64,000 nucleotides of DNA from assembly GCA_009731375.1 (NCBI GenBank), contig BJOX01000202.1, forward strand, positions 164,596 to 228,595, in the 5' to 3' direction. Positions 42,530 to 54,335 of this stretch are shown here, in pieces (position 1 is the stretch's first letter; every line of letters starts with the position of its first letter). The position numbers and the translations under genes were made by a program. The notes under the pieces were generated by a model. The model made no database searches. It had not been told where the DNA came from and saw nothing but the letters and a program-made list of their open reading frames with translations. This DNA comes from Paulinella micropora (Eukaryota > Cercozoa > Imbricatea > Euglyphida).

Positions 42530-42900
42530 ATGAGTGAGATAAAAAACCTGCCGTTAGATGTTCGTTTACACATTATGGAGTATCTATACAATCATCGTGA
42601 TTATGACTTCAATAGTTGTTATGTGTGTGGATTAAATCTGTGTTTAGCTAATAGACAGATTACAGCAATTGACGACAGTTTTGATTGGTTTTATACGTAT
42701 GAGTTTTGTTCTAATTATTGTTTTGAACTAGAAAAAGAAGAAAGAGTAAGATATAAAGATAAAACATTAGGTGTCATTAAGTATTAATATCTTCTCCTAA
42801 GAATTGCGGATATTGTCGCCTTGAAAAGCCTATGTCATTATTTTATGATGGACGACGAACTTACCGTATATGCCTGCCGTGTAGGGTTAATTTCCGAAAA
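42530..42900 (+). pseudogene. F-box-like N terminus with Cys-rich (zinc) region, shifted
   Basis: ATG 42530 gives 85 residues: KNLPLDVRLHIMEYLYNHRD, which resembles an F-box or similar LP-D-x-x-L-H-I helix start. NSCYVCGLNLCLANRQITAI with a Cys pair and FCSNYCFELE with another follow. Past the stop a second frame reads PKNCGYCRLEKPMSLFYDGR then ICLPCRVNFRK and ends with TGA near 42900; its two C-x-x-C pairs form a zinc ribbon. Whether these are one protein or two is open. F-box-like proteins in viruses often redirect host ubiquitin ligases; here that is only a possibility. Confidence 0.45.
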
Positions 42901-42937
42901 TGAAAAGAGAACATTCAATACTGTATTCATAATAATA

Positions 42938-43102
42938 TGGCGAGGAGATGTACTTTATGCAAATACCCAAAATTTGACCCAGTTGTAGATGATGCTTTTA
43001 TCAACTACCTTGAATATGAAACATTTGGAAATGATAGTGTAAAATCAGATTATACTGACCCGCTGTTTGAAGCATTATTGAACAAATTATATTATTATTA
43101 AT
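42938..43102 (+). CDS. 54-residue Cys-pair protein
   Basis: ATG 42938 starts MARRCTLCKYPKFDPVVDDA and continues acidic with aromatic residues, ending NKLYYY before TAA 43100. One C-x-x-C pair at the N terminus. It is short but has clear coding composition and sits just upstream of the integrase. No family recognised. Confidence 0.4.
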
Positions 43103-43121
43103 ATACCAAAACTTAGAGGTG

Positions 43122-44119
43122 ATGGACCACAAACATAGCGATACATCTATACAAAATAGTGAAACTAAAGGTGTTGAAGATGAAGGAGAACTTGAAAAAA
43201 AGAAAATTGAAGACGCTTCTGAAATACACCATCAATCTAAAGCACCTAAAAATGGAATACTATACTAGCCCCTGAGCCTGGACCGTTAAGCCAAGTGTTT
43301 ATTGACTTAATGGATATGTCTAAAATAGCTACTAAGAAAGGAAACAAAAACTACAATTTTGGTTTAGTAATGATTGATGTTTATTCTCGTCGTGGTTGGA
43401 TTGAACCGATCAAAAATAAAACAACAGGCGAAGTATTGAAAGGAATAAAAAAATACAGAAACCTAAAATGATTACATCAGACAAAGGCAGTGAATTTAAA
43501 GTACAAGTGGCGGAATACTTTAAAGAAAACGGAATTCAACATACAACGAACGAAGTTGGCGACCACCGAACTATGGGAATGGTAGATAGATTTATTAGAA
43601 CAATAAGGAACGATTTAAATTTTATGTGGGAAGTGAATGACGATTTTATTTGGGTTCCTTACATTTATGAGATTGTCGAAAATTATAATAATACATACCA
43701 TAATACAATAAAAGCTACACTTATGGAAGTCTATGATGGTAAAAAAAAAATGATCAAGAAATATATAGAGCCGGCATCATTAATAAATTTCCTAAGGGCT
43801 CAACCGTAATCAAAGAATTAGAGCGAACTGTTTTTTCTAAAGGCGATGTTCAGTATTCTAAAAAAGTATATACAGTAAAAGGCAGGAAAGGTTTCAAGTT
43901 ATACTAAATTCGGATGAGATTGTCAGTCCTCAACAGTTATTAAAGTCCAAAATGAACGAACACTCTGATGAAGAAATAAAACCTTAACCAGCTGATAATA
44001 TTAAAGTTTTAAGTAAAGAAAAGAAGACCGGTCACTTATTAAAGTCACTGGATATAAAGCAGGACAATATAAGGTCAAGTCAAAGATTAAGAAAGAAAAA
44101 AGAAATAATGGATTTGTAA
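43122..44119 (+). pseudogene. Retroviral-type (rve) integrase of the provirus, frameshifted
   Basis: ATG 43122 gives a charged N terminus (SDTSIQNSETKGVEDEGELE), then the frame shifts near 43256. The catalytic core follows: LSQVFIDLMDMSKIATKKGN (first Asp), VMIDVYSRRGWIEPIKNKTT, then after another shift MITSDKGSEFKVQVAEYFKE (second Asp). TNEVGDHRTMGMVDRFIRTI comes next. At the position of the usual catalytic Glu the residue is Asp (V-D-R-F). Past 43810 the C-terminal part (GDVQYSKKVYTVKGRKGFKL, then SPQQLLKSK) is the small SH3/chromo-like tail of Polinton integrases, ending at TAA 44117. The DDE enzyme inserts the element into host DNA. Three to four register changes make it non-functional as assembled. 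Confidence 0.85.
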
Positions 44120-44187
44120 TTTATTAATTTAATACCGGAAGCTAAGTCTATTAAAATTAAGTTACAAAATTTGGTATAAAATATTTA

Positions 44188-44744
44188 TTACACAACCTTG
44201 GCTGGAAGAATCTTTGCAAGCTTTGCAATATTGCCTGCGATAATTGATTCAACGTTCTTCAAGCTAGGTGAAACAAATTTTGTGTTATCTTTCAAATATA
44301 CGACCAATACAATGTCGCCCTTTCGAACCTTTGAAATAGTAGTTTTCAAACCAAAAGCATAAATGCAATCACTTCCCTCTACTTGAATGAGGGAAATAGT
44401 AAGGCCTTTTCTTTCATCTCCGCTAATGAAGTAAGGGATAGATGATTTGGTGGGAGTTCCTTTCCTGCCTACATTCTTCCCTTCGACATTTGCAGCAGAG
44501 ATATTCATGACAGCCATTCCAGCTGATATGTCATCTAGCATTGCAGATTTCTGCTGAGCCTACAGCATCATAAATGAGTACAAGCAAGAATAGAAACAGT
44601 AATTACCTTTGCTTCACCAGCAGGTGCAGGTGCTTGTGCTGGTTGCTCCTACAATACACAACCAACAATAAAACAACAAAAAAGAAAAGATATCATTACC
44701 TGAGGAGATGGAGCAGGCTCGTCAGTCTTCTTCTTCGGAGGCAT
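44188..44744 (-). CDS. Spliced three-exon gene inside the provirus, 152 residues, unknown function
   Basis: On the minus strand ATG lies at 44744. Exon 1 is 44700-44744, intron 1 is 44649-44699 (51 nt, GTAATG...GTAG), exon 2 is 44607-44648, intron 2 is 44560-44606 (47 nt, GTAATT...GTAG) and exon 3 is 44188-44559. Both introns fall between codons and the joined frame is open to TAA. The product starts MPPKKKTDEPAPSPQ, continues EQPAQAPAPAGEAK (Pro/Ala/Lys-rich, disordered) and then has a folded part. Examples are MLDDISAGMAVMNISAANVE, LTISLIQVEGSDCIYAFGLK and KGDIVLVVYLKDNTKFVSPS. I recognise no family. The beta-rich end could be an OB-like or similar small barrel. A further TGTAG directly before the ATG suggests an intron in the leader too. 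Confidence 0.72.
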
Positions 44745-44879
44745 CACCTACACACACACAAAAGATAAAACTTCTTTTGATAATAGAGGGGATTTCACCC
44801 AATTTTTTTTGAATATTATTATTTAGTGTTTAAAAACACAGTATATAAGACAGGCTAGTTTTAGACCCTACCTGCCAAG

Positions 44880-45329
44880 AGGTCATTCCGTGGACATAGG
44901 TTGTTGTGATAGTTGTTGATGTTGTTGTTGTTATAGTTGTCGTTGTTGTTGCAGTCTTCTCGCTACTAATATAGCTTCATCTAATCTCATTCGTTTATTC
45001 GTAATACATAGCAAAACAAAATTCATTCCATCTGTCGTGTTTATTACAGACTTCACATTTAACCCTTTATTTATCCAGCTATTATACTTAGTTATTTATT
45101 TTTTCGGCTTCTTTTGCCACAGCAACATCTTCTCTCGCTTGTTTTATTTTTCGAACCTGTTTTTCTATAGCTTTTATTTCTTGGTTATTCTTTTCTTTCT
45201 TCTCCTCAAGATACATTATTTATTTATCAATTGACTTGTTTTCCCCAATCAATTTCTCTAATTGTCCTTCTTGAAATAACAAGTCATTTATTTTTCTTCT
45301 TTTCTTCACTCTTAATTCTACATTCATCT
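44880..45329 (-). pseudogene. Decayed coiled-coil and Cys-rich ORF
   Basis: The minus strand from ATG 45329 reads MNVELRVKKRRKINDLLFQE and a helix up to a stop at about 45225. A second helix, MYLEEKKEKNNQEIKAIEKQ, ends at about 45090. Another register then gives KCEVCNKHDRWNEFC, a possible zinc knuckle. The pieces look like remains of one protein with a coiled coil followed by a zinc-binding end. Its downstream part merges into (TTG)n near 44930. Function unknown. Confidence 0.35.
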
Positions 45330-45339
45330 GTCTCAGGTG

Positions 45340-45649
45340 TAAAACGGTGAGTGAGTGATATGGAGTTGTTGGCTATTTTATTATTATTATTATTTTTTGT
45401 GTGTGTGTGTGAAAGTGATGAAGGTAAGACCGCACTCCTGAATGCATTCTTGTCGGTGAAGTTTGGCTGACAAATTCTATTTCTATCGAAATGATTTTGA
45501 CAAGAATGACGGTAGTCTCCACAACTTGTTCAACAAAAACTGTTGGAACCCTTCAGATTTTGGGTTTCGAGAAAATCTGCTACAGTCATCAATTGTTTGA
45601 AGAGTTTTTAGCAGTTTCTATTTCATTTCTATTTCCACTTTCTTCCTGT
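45340..45649. other. Right-end segment of the provirus without a gene
   Basis: Contains a (TTA)n/(TG)n stretch at 45378-45412 and no convincing ORF between the last decayed gene and the right terminal repeat. Confidence 0.5.
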
Positions 45650-45698
45650 CCGTTGCCTTTTTGTCCCTGCGGGCCGAACGGTGTGTGTCTCTGGGGGC
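45650..45698 (-). repeat. Right terminal inverted repeat
   Basis: CCGTTGCCTTTTTGTCCCTG...CTCTGGGGGC, the exact inverse of 25270-25318. Sequence beyond it (GGGGGGTCTGCTCG...) is not provirus. Confidence 0.95.
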
Positions 45699-45894
45699 GG
45701 GGGGTCTGCTCGTGCACCCTATACTACTAGCCTTGATGGGAGGGATGGGATGAGGATGGGATGAGGACGGGATGGGATTAGATGACATGGGAGTGGGAGG
45801 TTGGTGTCTATTGAAACCATCCTGGATGACAAGAAATAAAAATCGTGTGCCAATGCCTTTGACTTTGTGCGGATGGCACTTCGATGTCCTTTTT

Positions 45895-45958
<64 letters not shown>

Positions 45959-46140
45959 CCNNNNNNNNNNAATGCCTTTGACTTTGTGCGGATGGCACTT
46001 CGATGTCCTTTTTGGCTTTTTATGGGGTATTTTGGCAATTTTTTGTTCACCTTGCCTGATCCAGGGTGGGAAAATTGTTCGGTTTCCCTTTACAGCCTCT
46101 CGAGTACTCAACGCTTCCTTCGCCATGTTCACCAGGAAAA
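45699..46140. other. Flank with duplicated 46-bp block around a poly-T run and 10-N gap
   Basis: AATGCCTTTGACTTTGTGCG...CTTTTTGG occurs at 45853-45898 and again at 45971-46015, separated by about 60 T and 10 N. This looks like two contig ends that overlap but were not merged. GGATGGGATGAG repeats are found at 45735-45775. No gene. Confidence 0.7.
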
Positions 46141-46142
46141 GA

Positions 46143-46524
46143 CCAAAACAGTGTAACAGCAGCCCAAAAAAAGGAGCAAACACAGCAACAACAAAGCAGC
46201 AGCATCAGCAGCCACAACTACCACAACTAGCACAACTAGCACCTACAACTTTAACTAGTTACAATCATTCCTCCTCGTCTTCCTCTTCCTCTTACCACAA
46301 CAACCACATCAACCACAACAACCACAACAACAACAACAACAACAACCATGGTCATGATCATAGACCCAGAACAGCAACAGCAGCAGCAACAACAACAACA
46401 ATAGCAACAACCAGCAACAACAACAACAGCAACGACGACGGCAGCAACGACATCGACGACGACGACAACAACAACAACACCGTTAGCAACAACCACAACA
46501 ACCACAACAGCAACAACGACGACG

Positions 46525-46588
<64 letters not shown>

Positions 46589-46611
46589 CGACGACGACGG
46601 CGGCGGCGGCG

Positions 46612-46654
<43 letters not shown>

Positions 46655-46730
46655 CGACAACGACGACGACGACTGCATCAACAACAACAACAACAACAAC
46701 TGCAACTGCAACAACAACAACAACTACTAG

Positions 46731-46767
<37 letters not shown>

Positions 46768-46790
46768 GCTACTACTACCGGTACCACCAC
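46143..46790. repeat. (CAA)n / (ACG)n / (CTA)n microsatellite block
   Basis: A long trinucleotide tract changing from CAA to GACGACGAC to ACTACT. Open frames in all registers are homopolymers. A coding run (poly-Asn/poly-Asp on plus) could belong to the weak exon downstream. Confidence 0.9.
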
Positions 46791-46797
46791 GACGGCC

Positions 46798-46925
46798 TCA
46801 ACGACAATTCAAGAACACTTCTCTAAAGCGCAAGCCGCAGTCTACCGCGACCTCACAGAGCTGTGTCACGACCACATCCTTACGATCTGGAAACTGATGC
46901 ATGCATGCCCGAAGCCAGGGCCCTC
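46798..46925 (+). CDS. Possible exon, unknown protein
   Basis: The plus frame reads TTIQEHFSKAQAAVYRDLTE and then LCHDHILTIWKLMHA, an amphipathic, protein-like stretch directly after the microsatellite. Pro-rich sequence follows. Surrounding splice sites cannot be fixed. Weak evidence. Confidence 0.25.
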
Positions 46926-47411
46926 CCCTAACCCCCAAACTGGAAATCCCAACCAACCAACCCTCTACCATGTCGTACCCACTCGAGGGCAACCACGAGA
47001 ATAATTCAGCCACAAACCACATAGAGCCCCCCTGTCAACACATCACTGTCCAGCGAACTTGCGTGCATAGATTGGTCGCACCAACCAACTCCCCGGCCCC
47101 CTTACTTCCCAGAAGATAAAGTGCACACACAGGAGCCGCCCAACAGCAAGAGAACGAGAAATGACAGGAGTCAACGGAGCTGGAACCCTACGCACATTAA
47201 ACGATCCCTTAGCTTGACCAACGGGAATCCAATGACTCGCGCACAAAGTTAACCCCTGCAGGTGAACTGAACACACAACCAACGAGTAACCAACGAGCCC
47301 TGCGCACATCCAACGATTGTAGTTGAACCTTGTGCAATACCAACGAGTACCCAACGAACCAGATAGCGCCCAACCACAGTGCATCCAACAAACCAACAAT
47401 CCAAGATCACC

Positions 47412-47444
47412 GGAGAATCTACCCCCCCCCCCCCCCCCCCCCCC

Positions 47445-47483
<39 letters not shown>

Positions 47484-47504
47484 ACCCCCCCACCACCCCC
47501 CCCC
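47412..47504. repeat. Poly-C run at a gap edge
   Basis: Nearly pure C with a few A, next to the gap at 47505; the other edge of the gap is also C-rich. Probably a sequencing stop. Confidence 0.9.
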
Positions 47505-47669
47505 NNNNNNNNNNNNNNNNNNNNNNNNNNNNNNNNNNNNNNNNNNNNNNNNNNNNNNNNNNNNNNNNNNNNNNNNNNNNNNNNNNNNNNNNNNNNNNNN
47601 NNNNNNNNNNNNNNNNNNNNNNNNNNNNNNNNNNNNNNNNNNNNNNNNNNNNNNNNNNNNNNNNNNNNN
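47505..47669. other. Assembly gap (165 N)
   Basis: N run within poly-C. Confidence 1.
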
Positions 47670-48048
47670 CCCCCCCTCCCCCCCCTGTGTTAGTTCTGTG
47701 TTTCCTTTTTTCTGACTGCTGCGATAAAGTGTGTTGAAATATTTTTCGCAGTGTGGTGTGGTTTGTGAGATTCCAGGCATGTAATCCTTAAGAACACTAT
47801 CTACCTCTCCTAAACCTTTAGCATAGCTTCAAGGACGTCCCTTTCCAGGGCAGGATTCCATGTTAGTCTTTCCTTTTTTTTTTCCACTTTCATGCGCATC
47901 TGTACGAGCTTTTTTGTGCACGTGGTCTGCAGGTGATGGCGCTCTCTTGTTGGCTATGGTAGTGTTATGAAACGCCTGAAAATTCACATGTTTATAGGTA
48001 GCGGCAGCAGATGCATATGGTAAGTGAAAGAATGATGATGGTAAAGAT

Positions 48049-48382
48049 GTGTCACCAGTGTCAGCTGCAGAGACTGAAAGAGCAGATAAACCTATGCTGC
48101 CGACAGAAATGTTGTCGGATTCCGGAAGCAGATATGATGCAGGTAATGACAGTATATGTACCGGAGCAGGAGGGGCGCCGGCCGGTAATGAAAGGAATGA
48201 CATCGATGATGATGATGATGATGATGATGATGACGACCACGATGATGATGATCATTGATGATGATATAATGATGATGACAATTGCAAAGAAGTGGCAAGC
48301 GATTTACTTGAAGCAGGAAGTATGCTTACAAGATTTTTACGGACAGAAGGATTAGTCACAAAAGCGCTGGCAGGATATGAAG
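48049..48382 (+). CDS. Possible exon with Asp-rich tract
   Basis: The frame reads MSPVSAAETERADKPMLPTE, then an Asp/His microsatellite (GAT)n with three TGA triplets. In the same register DDDNCKEVASDLLEAGSMLT and RFLRTEGLVTKALAGYE continue up to a GTAGGT that could be a donor at 48383. The part after the repeat is convincingly helical and protein-like. The stops fall within the microsatellite, so repeat slippage is the likely cause. On the minus strand an ORF of 124 codons covers the same bases but is Ser/Pro-rich and probably a shadow. Confidence 0.35.
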
Positions 48383-48819
48383 TAGGTACGGTTTGTTGTT
48401 GAATTTATGCACGTGTAATCTGAGCATCGGATTGATACAGAGCGCCTCTCTCATACGTTACATAGTTTTGCAGAAGAGGACTGTTAAGTGCAGTTCAAAC
48501 TCTTGTTGAGCGTCTAGAGGGAGACTCAGGGGAGGTAGACATGGTCTAGATGGTTCCCGGGCCAATTCAAATGTTGAGAAGTGGGCCGGGGACCGATCGC
48601 AACCGTAAAATACGATAAAAATTCATTAAAACTTGTTGGAAAATTTTACGAAAAAGATGTAGAAAATTTTCCCAGCTACTACTTTTTTCTACTGAATTGG
48701 CGGCCCGGTTTTTTATTAAGTTCGCAATGGAAAAAAATACTCAACAGACTTGGGAAAAATTTTCTCTGGCGAAAAGTCTCTAGTCTCAGGGTCAGCACTT
48801 AAAAAANNNNNNNNNNAAA

Positions 48820-48919
48820 AACTGAGCTGAAAATTTATCAGTCGATTTCTAGACACTGAGCTAAAAGGTCGACTCGAAGGACTGAGCTGAGATTTTACCA
48901 GTCGATTTCTAGACACTTT

Positions 48920-48920
<1 letters not shown>
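48820..48920. repeat. 60-bp direct repeat next to a 10-N gap
   Basis: ACTGAGCTGA(A/G)A(A/T)TTTA..CAGTCGATTTCTAGACAC at 48821 and 48881. A shorter related GTCTCTAGTCTCAGGGTCAGCAC lies just before the gap (48807-48816). Confidence 0.75.
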
Positions 48921-50514
<1,594 letters not shown>

Positions 50515-50529
50515 TAAAAGTCCTTACTT

Positions 50530-51957
50530 AGCCTTGGTGCGCGCTACTCAGGCACAATCCCGTCCAATAGCCTCGAAAACTTAGGCACCCGTTGCGGCTT
50601 CGTGTTCGCATCCCCGTAGTTCTCCAGAGAAACGATCTTTTCCACCACAGCCTTGCCAGCCAGGATAATGTCGTTGACGAAAATGTATCGTAGATCGATG
50701 TGATCCAGCTTTTGTCAATATAAGTTGGTGTTGGCTAATTCAATCGCTCACTTATTGTCCTCGTATATGACAGGTGGCTTAAGCTTGCCCCACCCTTGCA
50801 CTGACAGATCCATAGCAACCTTGCACTCAGCCATGCAGTTGATGAAGTTGGCGATCTTCTTTTGCCCATGCAAGCACGCATCCATTGCGTAGATTCTCGC
50901 TTAGCCTTCGCACGTTGATTCCTCCGGTGGTGCCTCCATGCGCACCTTGCCTTCCGGCACCTTGGCCTCTGGCGGTGGTAACGTACCCACGTCCTCCGCC
51001 TCTATCCCCGGTTGCTTTGAAAACGACTTTGCCCTTCTGGCTTTGCTGCGTGGCTCCCTGTGCTTTGGCAGCTCGACCGTAATGGTCCGCTTCATGCATA
51101 TGGGATTGATGGAGCCACCTAGCATGATGTTGATCACCGCTAAGCGTGCCCGTCAATCATTCCCGTCGCACTTCCAGTTTGTGTCAGGGCAGGATAGCAT
51201 TCTGGTGCTTGCAAATTGCCTTCTGGTAAAAACGCACTCCCCTTGTTGGTGTCCCTTGCAGGTATCGAATCACCTGCTCTGCTTTCTGGAATTGGAATTC
51301 CGGTGGCTTGGTCGCAAATCTCATCATCTCGCCCACCGACCCCAGCATGTCGTGCCGCGTCACCCGAACCTAAATCATGATCCAGCAGATGTGGTATGGA
51401 GAAAACTCCTCCAACACGCTCGGCTCACCCTTCCTGCATCCAGGCATAAGCACTGGCGAATCGACCGAGGGTAAATCCTTGGTCTTTAGCCTCTCACTTG
51501 CTTCCTTGATGAAAGTCTCCTGGTGCAGCTTGATAGTTTGTCCTTTGGTCTGATGTCTCAAGTCGTCAATGTCGATGCCCACCACCCCGGCTGGCTTCTC
51601 GCTCTTGAATACTTTGAAGCGCTGCTCCCCTGCCTTCTTGAAATCCTCTTTTGCATCCTCACTTTCGAAACCGACCATGATGTCGTCCACGTGAACAATT
51701 GCGAACCTTCGCATGTAAATGCACCAGCAGCAAGGATACCTAGGCGCGTAGGACGACCCGCGAAAAATTACGTTGCAAAGCTGCACCAGTGTTTTGGCGA
51801 CAGTAACATCACAGTCGCTCATGTGGTGCGACTTTGTGTTGCGATGCAACCTCTGCATAACATTACAGACAGTGTCCTGACAGCTGTGTGGACTATGATG
51901 AGTAATCTGCTGGGTGTAGTAAGTCAGGAAGAGATTCCTGTTGAAACATGGAAACAA
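50530..51957 (-). pseudogene. Ty1/copia retrotransposon remnant (RT and RNase H)
   Basis: The minus-strand frame 51957-51370 contains FAIVHVDDIMVGFESEDAKE (the copia V-D-D catalytic block), RFKVFKSEKPAGVVGIDIDD and IKLHQETFIKEASERLKTKD. Further down in other frames come FQKAEQVIRYLQGTP, then CKVAMDLSVQGWGKLKPPVI with YEDNK and AIELANTNL. At the end are HIDLRYIFVNDIILAGKAVV and KFSRLLDG, the copia RNase H region. Order RT then RNase H on the minus strand fits a 3' part of a copia element. Many stops and shifts; no LTR recognised. Confidence 0.8.
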
Positions 51958-52206
51958 TGCAAAGTGTTGCTAGAGAAAGTAAACGATAGCAAACTGACAG
52001 TACTTAGACGCTGTCGGAAGGAATGTAGTCTTACTGTGGCAACGGATGCGACTCCAAGATCCCGTGCAGGTTTTTGTGCAGCCTGCCATGCTCTGCGAAT
52101 GGAAATATCGCAAGTACAGTTGGGAATACATGGAATTTGTCACGACAGGACATCAAACTAGGTTTCAAGATCGTGCAAACACAATTGAATGTGTTGCATC
52201 GCCTGT

Positions 52207-52238
<32 letters not shown>

Positions 52239-52274
52239 TGAACATAACACTCAAACTTCAAGGATATATAGATG

Positions 52275-53827
52275 CAAAAAAAAGGAAATGAGTTATTTTC
52301 TGGCCACGAGGAGGTCAACACGATCCACTCGCGGGATCCCCTCCCTCTCGCAGCACTCCCCTGCAGCACAGACAAGGCCACACAAAAAGCAAGCCGAATG
52401 AGCCCGCAGTCGAGCAGTCTTGCTGGCTGTTCAAACTGCCCGACGATCTCTCGACGCTGGTAAGAGACCTTACAGGCGCAGAGGAAGCAGGCAGGTTCGC
52501 TCTCGCGTGCAGAGATTCCTTGGCTTTAGTCCAGGGTCCTACCTTCTGGGGAAACTACGAGCAGCCAGTGTTTACGTTCTCAAACGAGAAGCACAGGAGA
52601 ATACTCAGGTTCTTTACTCGCTGCTGCATCAAAGCTAAACGTCCTTTACAGAAACTAGTGTTAGAACATCCATACTACCAAGACTGCGGACGCTGGTCGG
52701 ACTACCAGGGCTATTCCCTAAACAAAGTTAAGGTAAAAACCCTGATCATGGAGGGCAAAAGATACTCTGACCGATTTTGGCAAGAAAATAAGGCCCTGGA
52801 CGAGTTTGGCTGCATCCACAACTTAGTGGCAAGAGGCACGAGCAACATCTGCTGTATCTGCGTGACAGTCAGCACACCCGGACTCTCCAGTCACTCGTGA
52901 TTTCGAGCCAAAGCGTCCACGACGAAAACCTCCAGACTTTGCAGAAGCTGCGGCAACTAGAAGACCTGGCGCTTCATGATTGTGATCAGATTACAGACCG
53001 AGGGCTGGCACATCTACGCTCGATGCAGAAACTCAAGAAACTCTACATAGCCTCTTGCTGCCAAATCAATGGCTCCGGCCTGCAGAACCTTCAGATCACG
53101 GGGCTGGCCTTGCGCGACCTAGTCAATAACGGAGCTACGAACGTCCTTCAGCAACTGCCTTCGCTCACGAAACTGCAGGAGCTGGACTTGTTAGACTTTA
53201 GGCCCCTCCCATCATCTGCAATAAACGCACTTAACAAAAACCTCACGAAGCTCAAGCTGGCCCTTGGTCCTGACGCTTCGGATGACCTGCTTGACGAAGT
53301 AGCAGGCTTGCAGGGTCTGCAGGCTCTGCGTCTATCAAGATGTCAAGGCCTCACCCTGCGGGGCTTGCCTAAATTGCAGCGCTGCCTTGCGCTCCAAGAA
53401 CTGCGTTTGGGACACGCCAATCGATTTTCAAACCTCAATGCACTGCATGCATTTCGCTCGCTTCGCACTTTGAAACTGTGGCGCTGTGGACCTTTAACCA
53501 CTGGAGTTCTAAACAGGAAAAATGAAAAATCCTACGTGACTTGCGGGCTGCGCGTGCCTACAACAGCTAGTGTTAGGGTCTTACAACATAACCGACTCGA
53601 CTCTCTCCGAGTTAAAACAGTGTCATGTGCTGCAAGAACTAGAATTTTATTGGTGCTATTTCGGTGGAGACGTTGCCGAGCTCAAGCATTGCCAAGCGTT
53701 GCAAAAGGTTACGATGAGCGAGTGCAGAATTCCGTCAGAAGAAATGCTGCATCAGCTCAGGCAGGCAAGACCCGGTTTGCAAGTTGACACGAAATCTTTT
53801 CCTGCAAATGAACTGGAATATCCATAG
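52275..53827 (+). pseudogene. F-box/LRR-like gene, tandem copy 1
   Basis: The reading starts in an F-box-like module: EQSCWLFKLPDDLSTLVRDL, then ALACRDSLALVQ. It continues through FWGNYEQPVFTFSNEKHRRI to cysteine-containing leucine-rich repeats (LEDLALHDCDQITDRGLAHL, LQALRLSRCQGLTLRGLPKL), ending with a capping segment (ISLRDS..SFPANELEYP) at 53827. Such proteins usually recognise substrates for SCF ubiquitin ligases. Breaks: the start ATG seen in copy 3 is AGG here (about 52378), a missing base near 52852 shifts the frame, and there is another change near 53510-53570. The promoter-proximal block GAGGAGGTCAACACGA..CACTCGCGGGATCC is shared by all three copies. Confidence 0.7.
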
Positions 53828-53828
53828 G

Positions 53829-53971
53829 ATTCTTGAACGCCACATCCTTCTTACAAAAATTGTTTGGTTTCTCTTTTTTGGTCTCTCCTCCAAGCCAAGA
53901 GACTGAGAGAGGGGGCACAGAGTCGAGGAAGGGAGGGTGTGTCTCAAAGCCAGATACACCTTTTTTTTTTT
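53829..53971. repeat. Spacer shared by LRR copies 1 and 2
   Basis: ATTCTTGAACGCCACATCCT followed by TCTCTCCTCCAAGCCAAGAG and GGGGGCACAGAGTCGAGGA recurs after copy 2 (55851-56005). Each copy ends in a poly-T/poly-C and N run. The tandem unit is therefore about 2 kb, gene plus spacer. Confidence 0.8.
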
Positions 53972-54219
53972 NNNNNNNNNNNNNNNNNNNNNNNNNNNNN
54001 NNNNNNNNNNNNNNNNNNNNNNNNNNNNNNNNNNNNNNNNNNNNNNNNNNNNNNNNNNNNNNNNNNNNNNNNNNNNNNNNNNNNNNNNNNNNNNNNNNNN
54101 NNNNNNNNNNNNNNNNNNNNNNNNNNNNNNNNNNNNNNNNNNNNNNNNNNNNNNNNNNNNNNNNNNNNNNNNNNNNNNNNNNNNNNNNNNNNNNNNNNNN
54201 NNNNNNNNNNNNNNNNNNN
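53972..54219. other. Assembly gap (248 N)
   Basis: N run between LRR copies 1 and 2. Confidence 1.
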
Positions 54220-54335
54220 CCTCACATGGTAAAAAAGAAAGGGAAGGTTGGGAGAGGGGAGAGACGAGAGAAAAAAACGGGGAAGAAGGAAACCTGCGCG
54301 GAAGGTGAGCTTTAGCCTAAAATAAAAAAGAAAGG

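Larger units (their letters stand above)
25270..45698. mobile_element. Polinton-like virus / Maverick-type provirus, 20.4 kb, decayed
   Basis: The element is delimited by 49-bp inverted repeats. It carries the hallmark set: family B polymerase, rve integrase, double-jelly-roll major capsid protein, penton, packaging ATPase and adenovirus-type protease. Accessory genes are a lipase, fibre, DUF3223-like, zinc-binding and spliced genes. Base composition is AT- and A-rich with Lys/Asn-rich proteins, unlike the GC-rich host genes nearby. Several core genes carry stops or frameshifts. No clear target-site duplication is seen: the left flank is ...GAGAGCTTT and the right flank is GGGGGGTCTG... Size and content fit polinton-like viruses and adintovirus/Maverick relatives of protists. 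Confidence 0.93.

Noticed and set aside
42530-42787. Firm F-box call for the 85-residue provirus protein
   Set aside because: Only the LP-D-x-x-L-H-I start fits; the rest is a Cys-rich domain, so it is kept as F-box-like at low confidence.
46251-46790. Poly-Val, poly-Asn/Asp or poly-Leu proteins
   Set aside because: Pure trinucleotide repeat; all six registers stay open by composition.
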